The translations under genes were made by a program, and so were the position numbers. Positions 28,726-37,598 of a stretch of 64,000 nucleotides of DNA are shown here, one piece after another. The DNA lies in NCBI GenBank assembly GCA_028870275.1, contig JAGWPY010000057.1:1-64000 (forward strand), written 5' to 3'. This DNA is from Gammaproteobacteria bacterium. GTDB lineage: Bacteria > Pseudomonadota > Gammaproteobacteria > Steroidobacterales > Steroidobacteraceae. Every line of letters begins with the position of its first letter. The stretch's first letter is position 1. The notes under the pieces were generated by a model. That model was not told where the DNA came from. It searched no databases and saw nothing but the letters and a program-made list of their open reading frames with translations.

Positions 28726-29835
28726 TCAGGCGGCGGCGAGCGGCCGGTAGTCGAGCGCCAGGGCGCGCGCGACCGCCTCGTGGGTGATCCGGCCGGCGTG
28801 CACGTTCAGACCCATGGCGAGGCCCCGATCGCGCGCGAGCGCGTCGCGCCAGCCCGCATCCGCGAGCGCCTTCACGTAGGGCAGGGTCGCGTTGGTGAGT
28901 GCGAACGTCGAGGTTCTCGGCACGGCGCCCGGCATGTTCGTGACGCAGTAGTGGATCACACCGTGTTCCACGAACGTAGGCTCGGCGTGCGTGGTCGGCC
29001 GGCTCGTCTCGAAGCACCCGCCCTGGTCGATCGCGATGTCGACCATCACGGCGCCGGGCTTCATCGACTTGACCATCGCCCGGCTGACGAGCTTGGGTGC
29101 CGCGGCTCCGGCGATCAGAACCGCGCCGATCACCAGGTCGGCGTCCTTGACGAGTTCCTCGATGGCGTGAGCGGTCGAGTAGGCGGTCTTCAGCTGATTG
29201 CCGAAAGTCGTCGACAGCTCGCGCAGCCGCTTGACCGAACGGTCGACGACGGTCACGTCGGCGCGCAGACCCACGGCCATCTCGGCCGCATGGGTTCCTG
29301 AGACGCCGCCGCCGAGGATCACTACCTTGGCCGGAGCGACCCCCGGGACGCCGCCGAGCAGCACGCCGAAGCCGCCATTGGCCTTCTGCAGGCAGGTCGC
29401 GCCGACCTGCACCGACATGCGTCCGGCTACCTCGCTCATCGGTGTGAGCAGGGGGAGCGATCCGTCGCTTGCGGTCACGGTCTCGTAGGCGATCGCGGTG
29501 GCACCGGATTTCATCAGCGCGAGCGCCTGTTCGCGATCGGCCGCGAGGTGAAGATAGGTGAACAGCGTCTGGCCCTCGCGCAGCATTGCGCACTCCGGCA
29601 ACTGCGGCTCCTTCACCTTGACCACCAGCTCGGCGAAAGAGAACACCTGGGCCGCGTCGGCCGCGATGCGGGCGCCCGCCGCGAGGTACTGCGCGTCATC
29701 GACCCCGATGCCGGTGCCGGCGCCGGTCTGGACCAGCACCTCGTGGCCGGCGCGCACCAGCTCTGCGACGCCTGCGGGTACGAGGCCGACCCGGTATTCG
29801 TGAACCTTGATCTCTTTCGGTACGCCGATCTTCAT
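28726..29835 (-). CDS. ald: Alanine dehydrogenase
   Basis: MKIGVPKEIKVHEYRVGLVPAGVAELVRAGHEVLVQTGAG...TYLHLAAD...VGATCLQKANGGFGVLLGGVPGVAPAKVVILGGGVSGTHAAEMAVG. Confidence 0.96.
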   Translation of the reverse strand: MKIGVPKEIKVHEYRVGLVPAGVAELVRAGHEVLVQTGAGTGIGVDDAQYLAAGARIAADAAQVFSFAELVVKVKEPQLPECAMLREGQTLFTYLHLAADREQALALMKSGATAIAYETVTASDGSLPLLTPMSEVAGRMSVQVGATCLQKANGGFGVLLGGVPGVAPAKVVILGGGVSGTHAAEMAVGLRADVTVVDRSVKRLRELSTTFGNQLKTAYSTAHAIEELVKDADLVIGAVLIAGAAAPKLVSRAMVKSMKPGAVMVDIAIDQGGCFETSRPTTHAEPTFVEHGVIHYCVTNMPGAVPRTSTFALTNATLPYVKALADAGWRDALARDRGLAMGLNVHAGRITHEAVARALALDYRPLAAA

Positions 29836-30010
29836 GATTGCCTGCACTCCCCGGGGCATGGAAAAAAATGGCCGGTTGTTGCGACCAATTTAAAGACGGG
29901 CAACGGCGGAAGTGCCGCGATTCGCGCACATTTTCGTCCTCGTTCGGCATAATATGTCGCGCAATGACGAATTCGAGACATTTTCTGTCGTCACCGGGGC
30001 CTGCCCGCCG

Positions 30011-30472
30011 ATGAAGCTCGACCGCTACGACCGCGCGATCGTCCACGCGCTCCAGCTCGATGGACGGATCACCAACAGCCGGCTCGCCGAGGCGGTCAAT
30101 CTGTCCGAGTCCGCGTGTCTGCGCCGCGTGCGGGCCCTCGAGGATGCGGGCCTCATCGAAGGGTATGCGGCGGTGCTCAACCAGCAGCGGGCGGGCTGCC
30201 CGGTCAACGTCTTCGTGGCGATCACGCTCGAGCGCCAGGAACAGGCGCACCTGCATGCTTTCGAGGAGGCGGTGCGCCGCGTGCCCGAGGTGATGGAGTG
30301 CTATCTGATGTCGGGGGAATATGACTATCTGCTGCGCGTCGTGCTCGCCGACACCGCCGATTTCGAACGTCTGCACAGCCAGCACCTGACGCGGCTGCCG
30401 AACGTGGCCCGCGTGCATTCCTCGTTCGCCCTGCGCACGGTGCAGAAGTCGCGCGAACTGCCGGTGCGGTGA
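30011..30472 (+). CDS. Lrp/AsnC family transcriptional regulator
   Basis: MKLDRYDRAIVHALQLDGRITNSRLAEAVNLSESACLRRVRALEDAGLIEGYAAVLN; divergent from ald. Confidence 0.93.
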   Translation: MKLDRYDRAIVHALQLDGRITNSRLAEAVNLSESACLRRVRALEDAGLIEGYAAVLNQQRAGCPVNVFVAITLERQEQAHLHAFEEAVRRVPEVMECYLMSGEYDYLLRVVLADTADFERLHSQHLTRLPNVARVHSSFALRTVQKSRELPVR

Positions 30473-30533
30473 TCGCCGGCGAAGTCGCGGTCGCCGCCCA
30501 GGACGAGACCGCGTGCGCCGATCCTCTGCGCGC

Positions 30534-32708
30534 TCAGTCGCGCAGCCGTTCGCGCAACTCTCTGGCGATCAGGCGGCGCCACATCCGCTGCTGCCGGTCG
30601 GTCGGCTCCCCGAGACCGAGGCGTTCGAGGTAAGGCTCGAAGCGCGCGGGTACGCGCCCCGAGGCCACCGCGGCGACGGCAGCCGCGATCCTGCCGCGAA
30701 GGGTGCCGGAGCGCCGCGCGAGCGCCTCGAGCGCGCCCGACAGGACGATTTCCTCGCGCGTCAGATCGGTGCCGAACGGGAAGTCCGAGAACAGTCCGCG
30801 GGCCCTCGACAGCGCGAACTGTTGCTCGAGCGCCCGAGGCGTGTTGCCGCGGTGCCGGTCGGGTATGCGATAGTCCCGGGGAATCTTGCCGGCGGCGCGC
30901 GCCTCGCGCAGCAGCGCGTCCTGAAAACGCGAATCGGCGATGTTCAGCATCGCGGCGACGACCTCCTGGTCGGACAGTCCACGCAGGTCCGCGACCCCAT
31001 ACTCGGTGACCACCAGATCGCGCAGATGCCGTGGGATGGTCGTATGTCCGTAGTTCCAGAGGATGTTCGAGCTGACCTCGCCGCGGTGCTCGCGGGTGCT
31101 GCGCACCGCGATGATCGACCGGGCTCCGGGTAGCGCGTGGGCCATCGCGACGAAGTTGTATTGGCCGCCGACGCCGCTCACGACGCGGCCATCCGCCAGT
31201 CCGTCGGAGACGACCGCGCCGAGGAGCGTGGCCATCATGCCGGTATTGATGAAGCGTCCGTGCGTGCGCTGGGCGATTCGCAGCGCGCGGTCCTCGCCTT
31301 CCAGCTGATTGGTGAATCCCACTCCGCACATGCAGAAATCCCGGCGCTCGGTCTCCGGCAGGTCGCGTAGCGCCGCGTAGAACGCCCGCGATCCCAGGAA
31401 GAACCCGGCATGCAGCAATCGTCCGCCGCGCAGGCGTCGGCCGGTACAGGAGGCGAGCATCATCTCGGTGCAGCGTGCGTCGTCGAGCCGGGCCGCGATC
31501 GCCCGGCCGTCGACGCCGATCACATGACCGTCGGCGTAGCGCACCTCGCTGCGGAACACGCCGACGCGCTGCAGAGCGGAGAACTGATCCGCCGTCAGCG
31601 GGCTGGAGAGGCCGGTGGTCGAGAGCGCGCGCAGGAAGCGCCCATCGATCGTCTCGTCGAGCGCGCCGGCGGCGAGCAGCGACTGGATGTGCGGCTCGTC
31701 GTAGACGCGGCGCCTCAGGATTCCCGATCGGTACAGCTCCAGGAAGCCCTCGACGAACATCTCGGTACAGGCGTACAGGCCTTTTTCGAAGGGAGCGTCC
31801 CCGCCGATCTCCGCGGGCGTCCCTGCGAAGCGCTGGGGCGAGCGCAACAGCCGGTGGATCTCGCGAAATTCCCCGTTCTGCTGATGGCGCAGCTGCAGGG
31901 CGTAGACGATCGCGTCGCCGATCCCGCCGATGCCGAGCTGCAGGGTGCCGCCGTCGCGGACCAGCCTCGCCGCGTGCAGCCCAATGGAGAATTCGGCGGT
32001 CGTGAGCCGCGGATTCGGCGGCGAATAAAGATCGCTCTCCCAGCGGGGATGATCGATCACGAAGTCGAAGGTCTCGGCCGGCACGGCGGCTGGGCCGAAC
32101 ATGAAGGGCATCTGCCGGCTCACCTGACCGACGACGACCACGTCGCGGCCGGCGCGACGCGCCCCTTCCAGTCCCGAGAGCAGATCGAGCGTGACGTCCG
32201 GATTCGAGCCCAGGCTGTATTCGCTCGCGCCCGCCACGGCACGCTTCGCGATCAGCTGACCGATCACGTTGACGCCGCGCTCGGCGAGGTCACGGGCGAC
32301 GTGGGTGTAGTTGCTGCTGACGTAGTGCCTCTGTGCATGGGTCGAATCGAGGAAGGCACCGGGATCGAGGAAGAATTCGACGATTTGCACGTTCGGCGGA
32401 ACGCACCCGGCGTGCAGATCGGCGACGTAGTCGAGCGGCAGGAAATCGCCGAACACCCGCTCAACCAGCGGCTTTAGGAAACGGCGCTCGAGTTCTCCGC
32501 GCGGACGGGGCGTCGACAGGGACAGCGCCGTGAAGATGGTCAGTCGAATCGCCGGATCGCGGCGGGCGCGGCGATAGAGTTCGTTCGTCAGCGCGTGGGG
32601 CTTGCCTATGCCGAGCGGCAAGGCGACGGTGACCTGCGGCCCGACGCGACCCAGGATCGCCTCGACGCATTCGGCGACGTCGTCGAACGGTCGCGGCGGA
32701 CGGTCCAT
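30534..32708 (-). CDS. Acetyl-CoA hydrolase/transferase family protein (724 aa)
   Basis: GGTLQLGIGGIGDAIVYALQLRHQ...YNFVAMAHALPGARSIIAVRSTREHRGEVSSNILWNYGHTTIPRHLRDLVVTEYGVADLRGLSDQEV. Confidence 0.88.
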   Translation of the reverse strand: MDRPPRPFDDVAECVEAILGRVGPQVTVALPLGIGKPHALTNELYRRARRDPAIRLTIFTALSLSTPRPRGELERRFLKPLVERVFGDFLPLDYVADLHAGCVPPNVQIVEFFLDPGAFLDSTHAQRHYVSSNYTHVARDLAERGVNVIGQLIAKRAVAGASEYSLGSNPDVTLDLLSGLEGARRAGRDVVVVGQVSRQMPFMFGPAAVPAETFDFVIDHPRWESDLYSPPNPRLTTAEFSIGLHAARLVRDGGTLQLGIGGIGDAIVYALQLRHQQNGEFREIHRLLRSPQRFAGTPAEIGGDAPFEKGLYACTEMFVEGFLELYRSGILRRRVYDEPHIQSLLAAGALDETIDGRFLRALSTTGLSSPLTADQFSALQRVGVFRSEVRYADGHVIGVDGRAIAARLDDARCTEMMLASCTGRRLRGGRLLHAGFFLGSRAFYAALRDLPETERRDFCMCGVGFTNQLEGEDRALRIAQRTHGRFINTGMMATLLGAVVSDGLADGRVVSGVGGQYNFVAMAHALPGARSIIAVRSTREHRGEVSSNILWNYGHTTIPRHLRDLVVTEYGVADLRGLSDQEVVAAMLNIADSRFQDALLREARAAGKIPRDYRIPDRHRGNTPRALEQQFALSRARGLFSDFPFGTDLTREEIVLSGALEALARRSGTLRGRIAAAVAAVASGRVPARFEPYLERLGLGEPTDRQQRMWRRLIARELRERLRD

Positions 32709-32709
32709 C

Positions 32710-33285
32710 TCAATGCTGCGGCACGAGCACCAGGGAGAAATCGATTCGCACGTCGTTGCCCACCCATTCGGTGCTCTTCCAGTCCCCCTGGCCGACGCCG
32801 AAATCCAGGCGCTCGAGCTTCGCCGAGCCGGTCAGCGTCGCACCGCCCTGCGTGGTGAGAAACCGGAACGTGATCGGCACGGGGCGCGAGACGCCTCGCA
32901 GGGTGAGCATGCCGGTCGCCGCGAAACCGCCGGCCGTCCGGGTGAAGCCGCTCGTGACATAGTGAGCCGTGGGCCAGCGGGCGACGTCGAACAGGTCGGA
33001 TCCGCGGATCGTCGTATCGCGGTCGTGGTCCTTGGAGTCGACCGAGGCGAGATCGATCACCACGTCGAAGCGGGAGTGCGGCAGATCGTCGGGCGAAAAG
33101 ACGATTGCGGCCCGAAATCGGCGGAATTCGGCCGTGAATGGCGCGCCTGCCTGCGTGCCGGTGAAATCCAGGTGGCTGTCCGCCGCGACCGCGCTGAATT
33201 GACGCGCGGGCGCCGCCATGCAGGGCGCCAACGCGGTCGCAAACGCGACGAGCGTCGCGGCGAGGGGCGATTTCCAGGTCGTCAT
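32710..33285 (-). CDS. YceI family periplasmic protein
   Basis: Signal peptide; SHLDFTGTQAGAPFTAEFRRFRAAIVFSPDDLPHSRFDVVIDLASVDSKDHDRDTTIRGSDLFDVARWPTAHYVTSGF. Confidence 0.92.
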   Translation of the reverse strand: MTTWKSPLAATLVAFATALAPCMAAPARQFSAVAADSHLDFTGTQAGAPFTAEFRRFRAAIVFSPDDLPHSRFDVVIDLASVDSKDHDRDTTIRGSDLFDVARWPTAHYVTSGFTRTAGGFAATGMLTLRGVSRPVPITFRFLTTQGGATLTGSAKLERLDFGVGQGDWKSTEWVGNDVRIDFSLVLVPQH

Positions 33286-33845
33286 CGCGGGCTCCTTGGC
33301 TTGACGCGCGGCAGCATGCGCAGCAATACGTCGTCCTTGTCCAGAAAGTGGTGCTTCAGCGCCGCGAGCACGTGCAGCACGGCGAGAATCAGCAAGGCGG
33401 TGCCGAGTCCGTGGTGGATCCGGCGCAGCGCGCCGAACGCGGACTCGTTCGGGCCGATCAGATTCGGCCAGGTGAACAGACCGAACCAGCTCACCGAGTA
33501 GTTCTTCGCGGACGACATCAGCCAGCCGCTCAGCGGCATCGCGAACAACAGCGCGTAGAGGCTGGCGTGCATCGCCCGCGCGGCGCCGCGCACGGTCCTG
33601 CCGGCGGTCGCCGGCAGGGGCGGGGCCGGGTGGAATACCCGCCATCCGAGGCGCAAGACGGCGAGCGCGAGGATGGTCATGCCGAAGCTCTTGTGCCGCG
33701 CGAGCAGTCCGAGCTTCTCCATTCCGAGAGGTAGTCGGGCGGCCCATTTGGCGAGCACGAACTGCAGCACGATCAGAGCAGCGATGGTCCAGTGCAGCAG
33801 CTGTGCGACCGCTCCGTAACGACGCGCCGCGTTCGCAGTTGGCAT
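33282..33845 (-). CDS. Cytochrome b561
   Basis: RRYGAVAQLLHWTIAALIVLQFVLAKWAARL...LLARHKSFGMTILALAVLRLGWR...LGTALLILAVLHVLAALKHHF; 4-bp overlap with YceI. Confidence 0.93.
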   Translation of the reverse strand: MPTANAARRYGAVAQLLHWTIAALIVLQFVLAKWAARLPLGMEKLGLLARHKSFGMTILALAVLRLGWRVFHPAPPLPATAGRTVRGAARAMHASLYALLFAMPLSGWLMSSAKNYSVSWFGLFTWPNLIGPNESAFGALRRIHHGLGTALLILAVLHVLAALKHHFLDKDDVLLRMLPRVKPRSPR

Positions 33846-33906
33846 AAGACTCCTTCACGCGCCAAACTGGCGCGCCCCTGACGCAAGTCTAGCAAGTTGG
33901 TGAACC

Positions 33907-34647
33907 ATGCTGCGCCCGAAGGCTGGTGTGATCGCCGCGCTCGCGGCGTGCCTGATCGCGTGCTACCCGCAGGCGCGCCCTGGCCGGGCGCGGATCCCGA
34001 TCCGGGTGAAACAACCGCTCGGCTCGCATCATGCGGGGAGCCGGATCGTCGGGTACCGGATCGATCCAGCTCGCTCGTGGCTGCGGGTGCTCGTCTACCG
34101 GGCCGGGCCGCTGGCGAACCTCGGTCACGACCACGTGGTGAGCAACCGCGCCCTGCGCGGCTGGCTGCGTCTCGGCGAGTCCTGGACGCAATCGAGCTTC
34201 GTGATCGAAGTTCCGGTCGGGGACTTCGTGGTCGACGACGAGGCGGAGCGGCAGGCGCTGGGGGGGGTGTTCGCGGCTGCGGTCGCGCCGGCGGACAGGC
34301 GAGGAACGCGTGCCCACATGCTGGGGCCGTTCCAGCTCGATGCCGCCCATCATCCGCTGATCCGCCTACGGTCACTGGCGATCTTCGCGCCATCGCCACG
34401 GCCGGCCGCGCGTGTCGAGGTGCGGGTCGCCGGACACCGCGCCGTGCTCGATCTACCGTTCACGGCGAGCGCCTTCGCGTTCTCGAACCCGCCGGCCGGC
34501 ATCGTTGCGAGGACCGCCTTCGAGCTGCGCCAGACGCGACTCGGGATCACGCCCTATCAGGTGATGCTCGGTGCCCTGCGGGTACGGGATCGAGTCGAAG
34601 TGCAGATGAGTCTCTACGCGGTACGTTCAGGCTCCGCCGAGAACTAG
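33907..34647 (+). CDS. YceI-like exported protein
   Basis: Lipobox-like AALAACLIAC; YRIDPARSWLRVLVYRAGPLANLGHDHVVSNRALRGWLRLGE...RTAFELRQTRLGITPYQVMLGALRVRDRVEVQMSLYA. Confidence 0.75.
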   Translation: MLRPKAGVIAALAACLIACYPQARPGRARIPIRVKQPLGSHHAGSRIVGYRIDPARSWLRVLVYRAGPLANLGHDHVVSNRALRGWLRLGESWTQSSFVIEVPVGDFVVDDEAERQALGGVFAAAVAPADRRGTRAHMLGPFQLDAAHHPLIRLRSLAIFAPSPRPAARVEVRVAGHRAVLDLPFTASAFAFSNPPAGIVARTAFELRQTRLGITPYQVMLGALRVRDRVEVQMSLYAVRSGSAEN

Positions 34648-35316
34648 GATCGGCGTGCCCTCCGGGGCCGTGAAGCTCAGACATTCGGCCGCGCCGCCGG
34701 CCCTGCGGGCGACGCCGCGGATGCCCGCCGCGGTCAGTGCAGACCCGGTCGCCGCGAGGTCGTCGACCTCGAACAGCAGAGTCGGCCGCGCGAGTTCCGC
34801 TTCGCTGTACAGACCGAGGTCGAGCGTGTCGCTGGTACAGCCGACGTGTCGACCCAGTCCCCCCTCCTCGTCGAGTCCGACGAAACCGATCGCTTCCCAG
34901 TGGGACTTGGATTGCGCCGCGTCGGCGGCCGGCAGGGCCACTTCGCGGAAATCGCCGCAGAGCGAGCGGTTCGTCCGCGTTCCGGTCGAGGGCGAGAACG
35001 TGCGTGCCTCGACGAATCGCAGTGAGTTGCCACCCGGATCCCGCCAGCGCAGCTCGTTGAACACGTCCGGCCCGAGGCGCCGAACGTCGAAGGAGGCAAC
35101 CAGTCGTTCGAGTCCCTCGAGATGGCGCAGCAGGTCGGGCCGCACGAAGGTCAGCGTCGGCTCGAGGTCTGCGCACTGATGCAGGCCGATGCTGATGCGC
35201 CCGTCGGTCGCGACCGCATACGGGTGAGGCCAGGCCTCGCCCACCTCGGCGAACGAGAAGCCGAGTTTCCGATAGAACGCCAGCGACTCACGCACGTCGC
35301 TGGTCGGCAGCGACAT
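34627..35316 (-). CDS. VOC (glyoxalase/bleomycin resistance) family protein
   Basis: MSLPTSDVRESLAFYRKLGFSFAEVGEAWPHPYAVATDGRISIGLHQ...; coding may start further upstream (in-frame WGRFLE...). Confidence 0.75.
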   Translation of the reverse strand: MSLPTSDVRESLAFYRKLGFSFAEVGEAWPHPYAVATDGRISIGLHQCADLEPTLTFVRPDLLRHLEGLERLVASFDVRRLGPDVFNELRWRDPGGNSLRFVEARTFSPSTGTRTNRSLCGDFREVALPAADAAQSKSHWEAIGFVGLDEEGGLGRHVGCTSDTLDLGLYSEAELARPTLLFEVDDLAATGSALTAAGIRGVARRAGGAAECLSFTAPEGTPILVLGGA

Positions 35317-35325
35317 CTCCAGGAA

Positions 35326-35348
35326 CCGGCCCCACGTGGTGGGGCCGG
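35326..35348. other. Perfect 9-bp hairpin downstream of gabD
   Basis: ccggcccca-cgtgg-tggggccgg; no T-tract on either strand. Confidence 0.6.
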
Positions 35349-35381
35349 TGCTCGAGGGCAGGGATTCGGGTGACCGCGGGA

Positions 35382-36839
35382 TCAGCTGATCCCGCCGACA
35401 CAGACGTACTTGATCTCGGTGAAGTCGAGGATGCCGTACTTGGAGCCTTCCCTGCCGGTACCGGATTCCTTCACACCACCGAACGGCGCGACCTCGGTCG
35501 AGATCAAGCCCGTGTTCAGTCCGACGATACCGTACTCGAGGGCCTCTGAGACCCGCCAGCTGCGGGCCAGGTCCCGCGTGAACATGTAGGCCGCGAGACC
35601 GAACTCGGTGTCGTTCGCCATCGCGACGGCCTCGGCCTCGGTGCGGAACCGGAACAGCGGCGCGACCGGTCCGAAGGTCTCCTCGCGGGCGACCGCCATC
35701 GCCGGCGTCACGTCGGCGAGAATGGTGGGCTCGTAGAACGTTCCGCCCAGGGAATGGCGCCGGCCACCCGCGACGACGCGCGCGCCCTTGGCGACGGCAT
35801 CGGCGACGTGCTCCTCCACTTTGGCCAGGGCCTTCGCGTCGATCAAGGGGCCCTGATCGGTCGCTCCGGCGAGTCCGTCGCCGACCTTGAGGGTGCCGAC
35901 CGCGGCAGCGAGCCGCCTCGCGAACTCCTCGTAGACCCCGTCCTGGACCAGCAGCCGATTCGCGCACACGCAGGTCTGGCCGGTGTTTCGGTACTTGCTG
36001 GTGATCGCCCCCTGCACGGCGGCGTCGAGGTCCGCGTCGTCGAACACGATGAAAGGCGCGTTGCCGCCGAGTTCCATGGAGACTTTTTTCAGCGTACCGG
36101 CGCACTGCGCCACCAGTTTCTTGCCGATTTCCGTGGAACCGGTGAAGGTGAGCTTGCGGACCAGCGGGTTGCTGGTCATTTCAGCGCCGATCCGGGTCGC
36201 CGATCCGGTCACGACGCTGAATACGCCCGCGGGAATGCCGGCCCGGTCGGCGAGCTCCGCCAGCGCGAGCGCGGAGAACGGCGTTTGCGTGGCCGGCTTG
36301 CATACGAAGGTGCAGCCCGCCGCGAGTGCGGGCCCCGCCTTGCGCGTGATCATGGCGGCGGGGAAGTTCCACGGCGTGATCGCCGCGACCACGCCGACCG
36401 GCTGGCGCAGCACCAGGATCCTCTTGTCCGGCTGATGCGTCGGGATCACGTCCCCGTAGACGCGCTTGCCTTCCTCGGCGAACCATTCGATGAACGAGGC
36501 CGCATAGGCGATCTCGCCCTTCGCCTCGGCGAGTGGCTTGCCCTGTTCCGCGGTCATCAGCACCGCGAGATCTTCCTGATGAGCGAGGATCAGCTCGAAC
36601 CAGCGACGCAGCAGCGAGGCGCGGTCCTTGGCCGTGCGCGCCGACCAGGGGCGGAAGGCCTTCGATGCCGCCTCGATCGCCCGGCGCGTCTCGTCCGTGC
36701 CGAGATCAGGCACTGCGCCCAAGGTCTCGCCGGTCGCCGGATTGCGCACCGGCAGCTGGCCACCCCCGTCGGCGGTTATCCAGCGGCCATCGACGTAACA
36801 GGCTTGGCGAAGCAGGTTCTGGTCTCGAAGCTTGATCAT
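35382..36839 (-). CDS. gabD: Succinate-semialdehyde dehydrogenase (NADP+)
   Basis: MIKLRDQNLLRQACYVDGRWITADGG...FTGSTEIGKKLVAQCAGTLKKVSMELGGNAPFIVFDDADLD...RNTGQTCVCANR. Confidence 0.92.
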   Translation of the reverse strand: MIKLRDQNLLRQACYVDGRWITADGGGQLPVRNPATGETLGAVPDLGTDETRRAIEAASKAFRPWSARTAKDRASLLRRWFELILAHQEDLAVLMTAEQGKPLAEAKGEIAYAASFIEWFAEEGKRVYGDVIPTHQPDKRILVLRQPVGVVAAITPWNFPAAMITRKAGPALAAGCTFVCKPATQTPFSALALAELADRAGIPAGVFSVVTGSATRIGAEMTSNPLVRKLTFTGSTEIGKKLVAQCAGTLKKVSMELGGNAPFIVFDDADLDAAVQGAITSKYRNTGQTCVCANRLLVQDGVYEEFARRLAAAVGTLKVGDGLAGATDQGPLIDAKALAKVEEHVADAVAKGARVVAGGRRHSLGGTFYEPTILADVTPAMAVAREETFGPVAPLFRFRTEAEAVAMANDTEFGLAAYMFTRDLARSWRVSEALEYGIVGLNTGLISTEVAPFGGVKESGTGREGSKYGILDFTEIKYVCVGGIS

Positions 36840-36864
36840 CACAGGTCCCATCCTCGAAATTGTT

Positions 36865-37524
36865 TCAGCCGACGTGCTCGTGCAGGAACTCGAGACTGCG
36901 CGACAGCGCGAGCTCGGCGCTCGCCGGTTCATAGCTGGATCGATCGGTGCAGTTGAAGCCGTGGTCCGCCTTGTACAGGTGGAATATGCCGGCCGGATTC
37001 GCCGCCTTGACCTGTTCGACCTGCGCCATCGGAATGTGCGCGTCCAGTTCGCCGTAGTGGAACATCACGGGGCAATGCGGTCTTTCGCCGAGATGCTGGG
37101 CATTGCCGCCACCGTAATAGGACACCGCCGCCGCGACCGGCAGCCGCGCGGCGGCGAGGTAGGCCATCGTGCCGCCCCAGCAGAAGCCGACCACTGCGAC
37201 CTTGCCGGCCGAGGCGACCCGCTCCACCGCGGCGCGCAGATCCAGCATGACCAGTTCGTTCTGGGTCTTCTGCATGTAACCGAAGCCCTTCTGGACATCG
37301 GTGTAGGGCACGTCCACGCCGCGCTCGATGCGATCGAACAGCGCCGGCGCGATGGCCAGGAACCCGGCCGCGGCATATTGATCGGCCACCGCGCGGATGT
37401 GGCGTGTGACGCCGAAGATCTCCTGGATCACGACGATCCCCCCGCGCGGCTTGCCCTTGGGCTCCTGCAGATACGCGGACAGTCGGTGTCCGTCGCTTGC
37501 GGTAATTTCGATCGCGCTTCCCAT
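36865..37524 (-). CDS. Dienelactone hydrolase family protein
   Basis: GIVVIQEIFGVTRHIRAVADQYAAAGFLAIAPALFDR...VGFCWGGTMAYLAA...HYGELDAHIP...YKADHGFNC (Cys nucleophile in GFCWGG). Confidence 0.93.
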   Translation of the reverse strand: MGSAIEITASDGHRLSAYLQEPKGKPRGGIVVIQEIFGVTRHIRAVADQYAAAGFLAIAPALFDRIERGVDVPYTDVQKGFGYMQKTQNELVMLDLRAAVERVASAGKVAVVGFCWGGTMAYLAAARLPVAAAVSYYGGGNAQHLGERPHCPVMFHYGELDAHIPMAQVEQVKAANPAGIFHLYKADHGFNCTDRSSYEPASAELALSRSLEFLHEHVG

Positions 37525-37598
37525 GATTTACCCTGCTGCGGAAGTGGGGCGGCAGAGGATACCGCGTTCGTCGAGCGGCCCTCAAGGCGGATGCCGGC

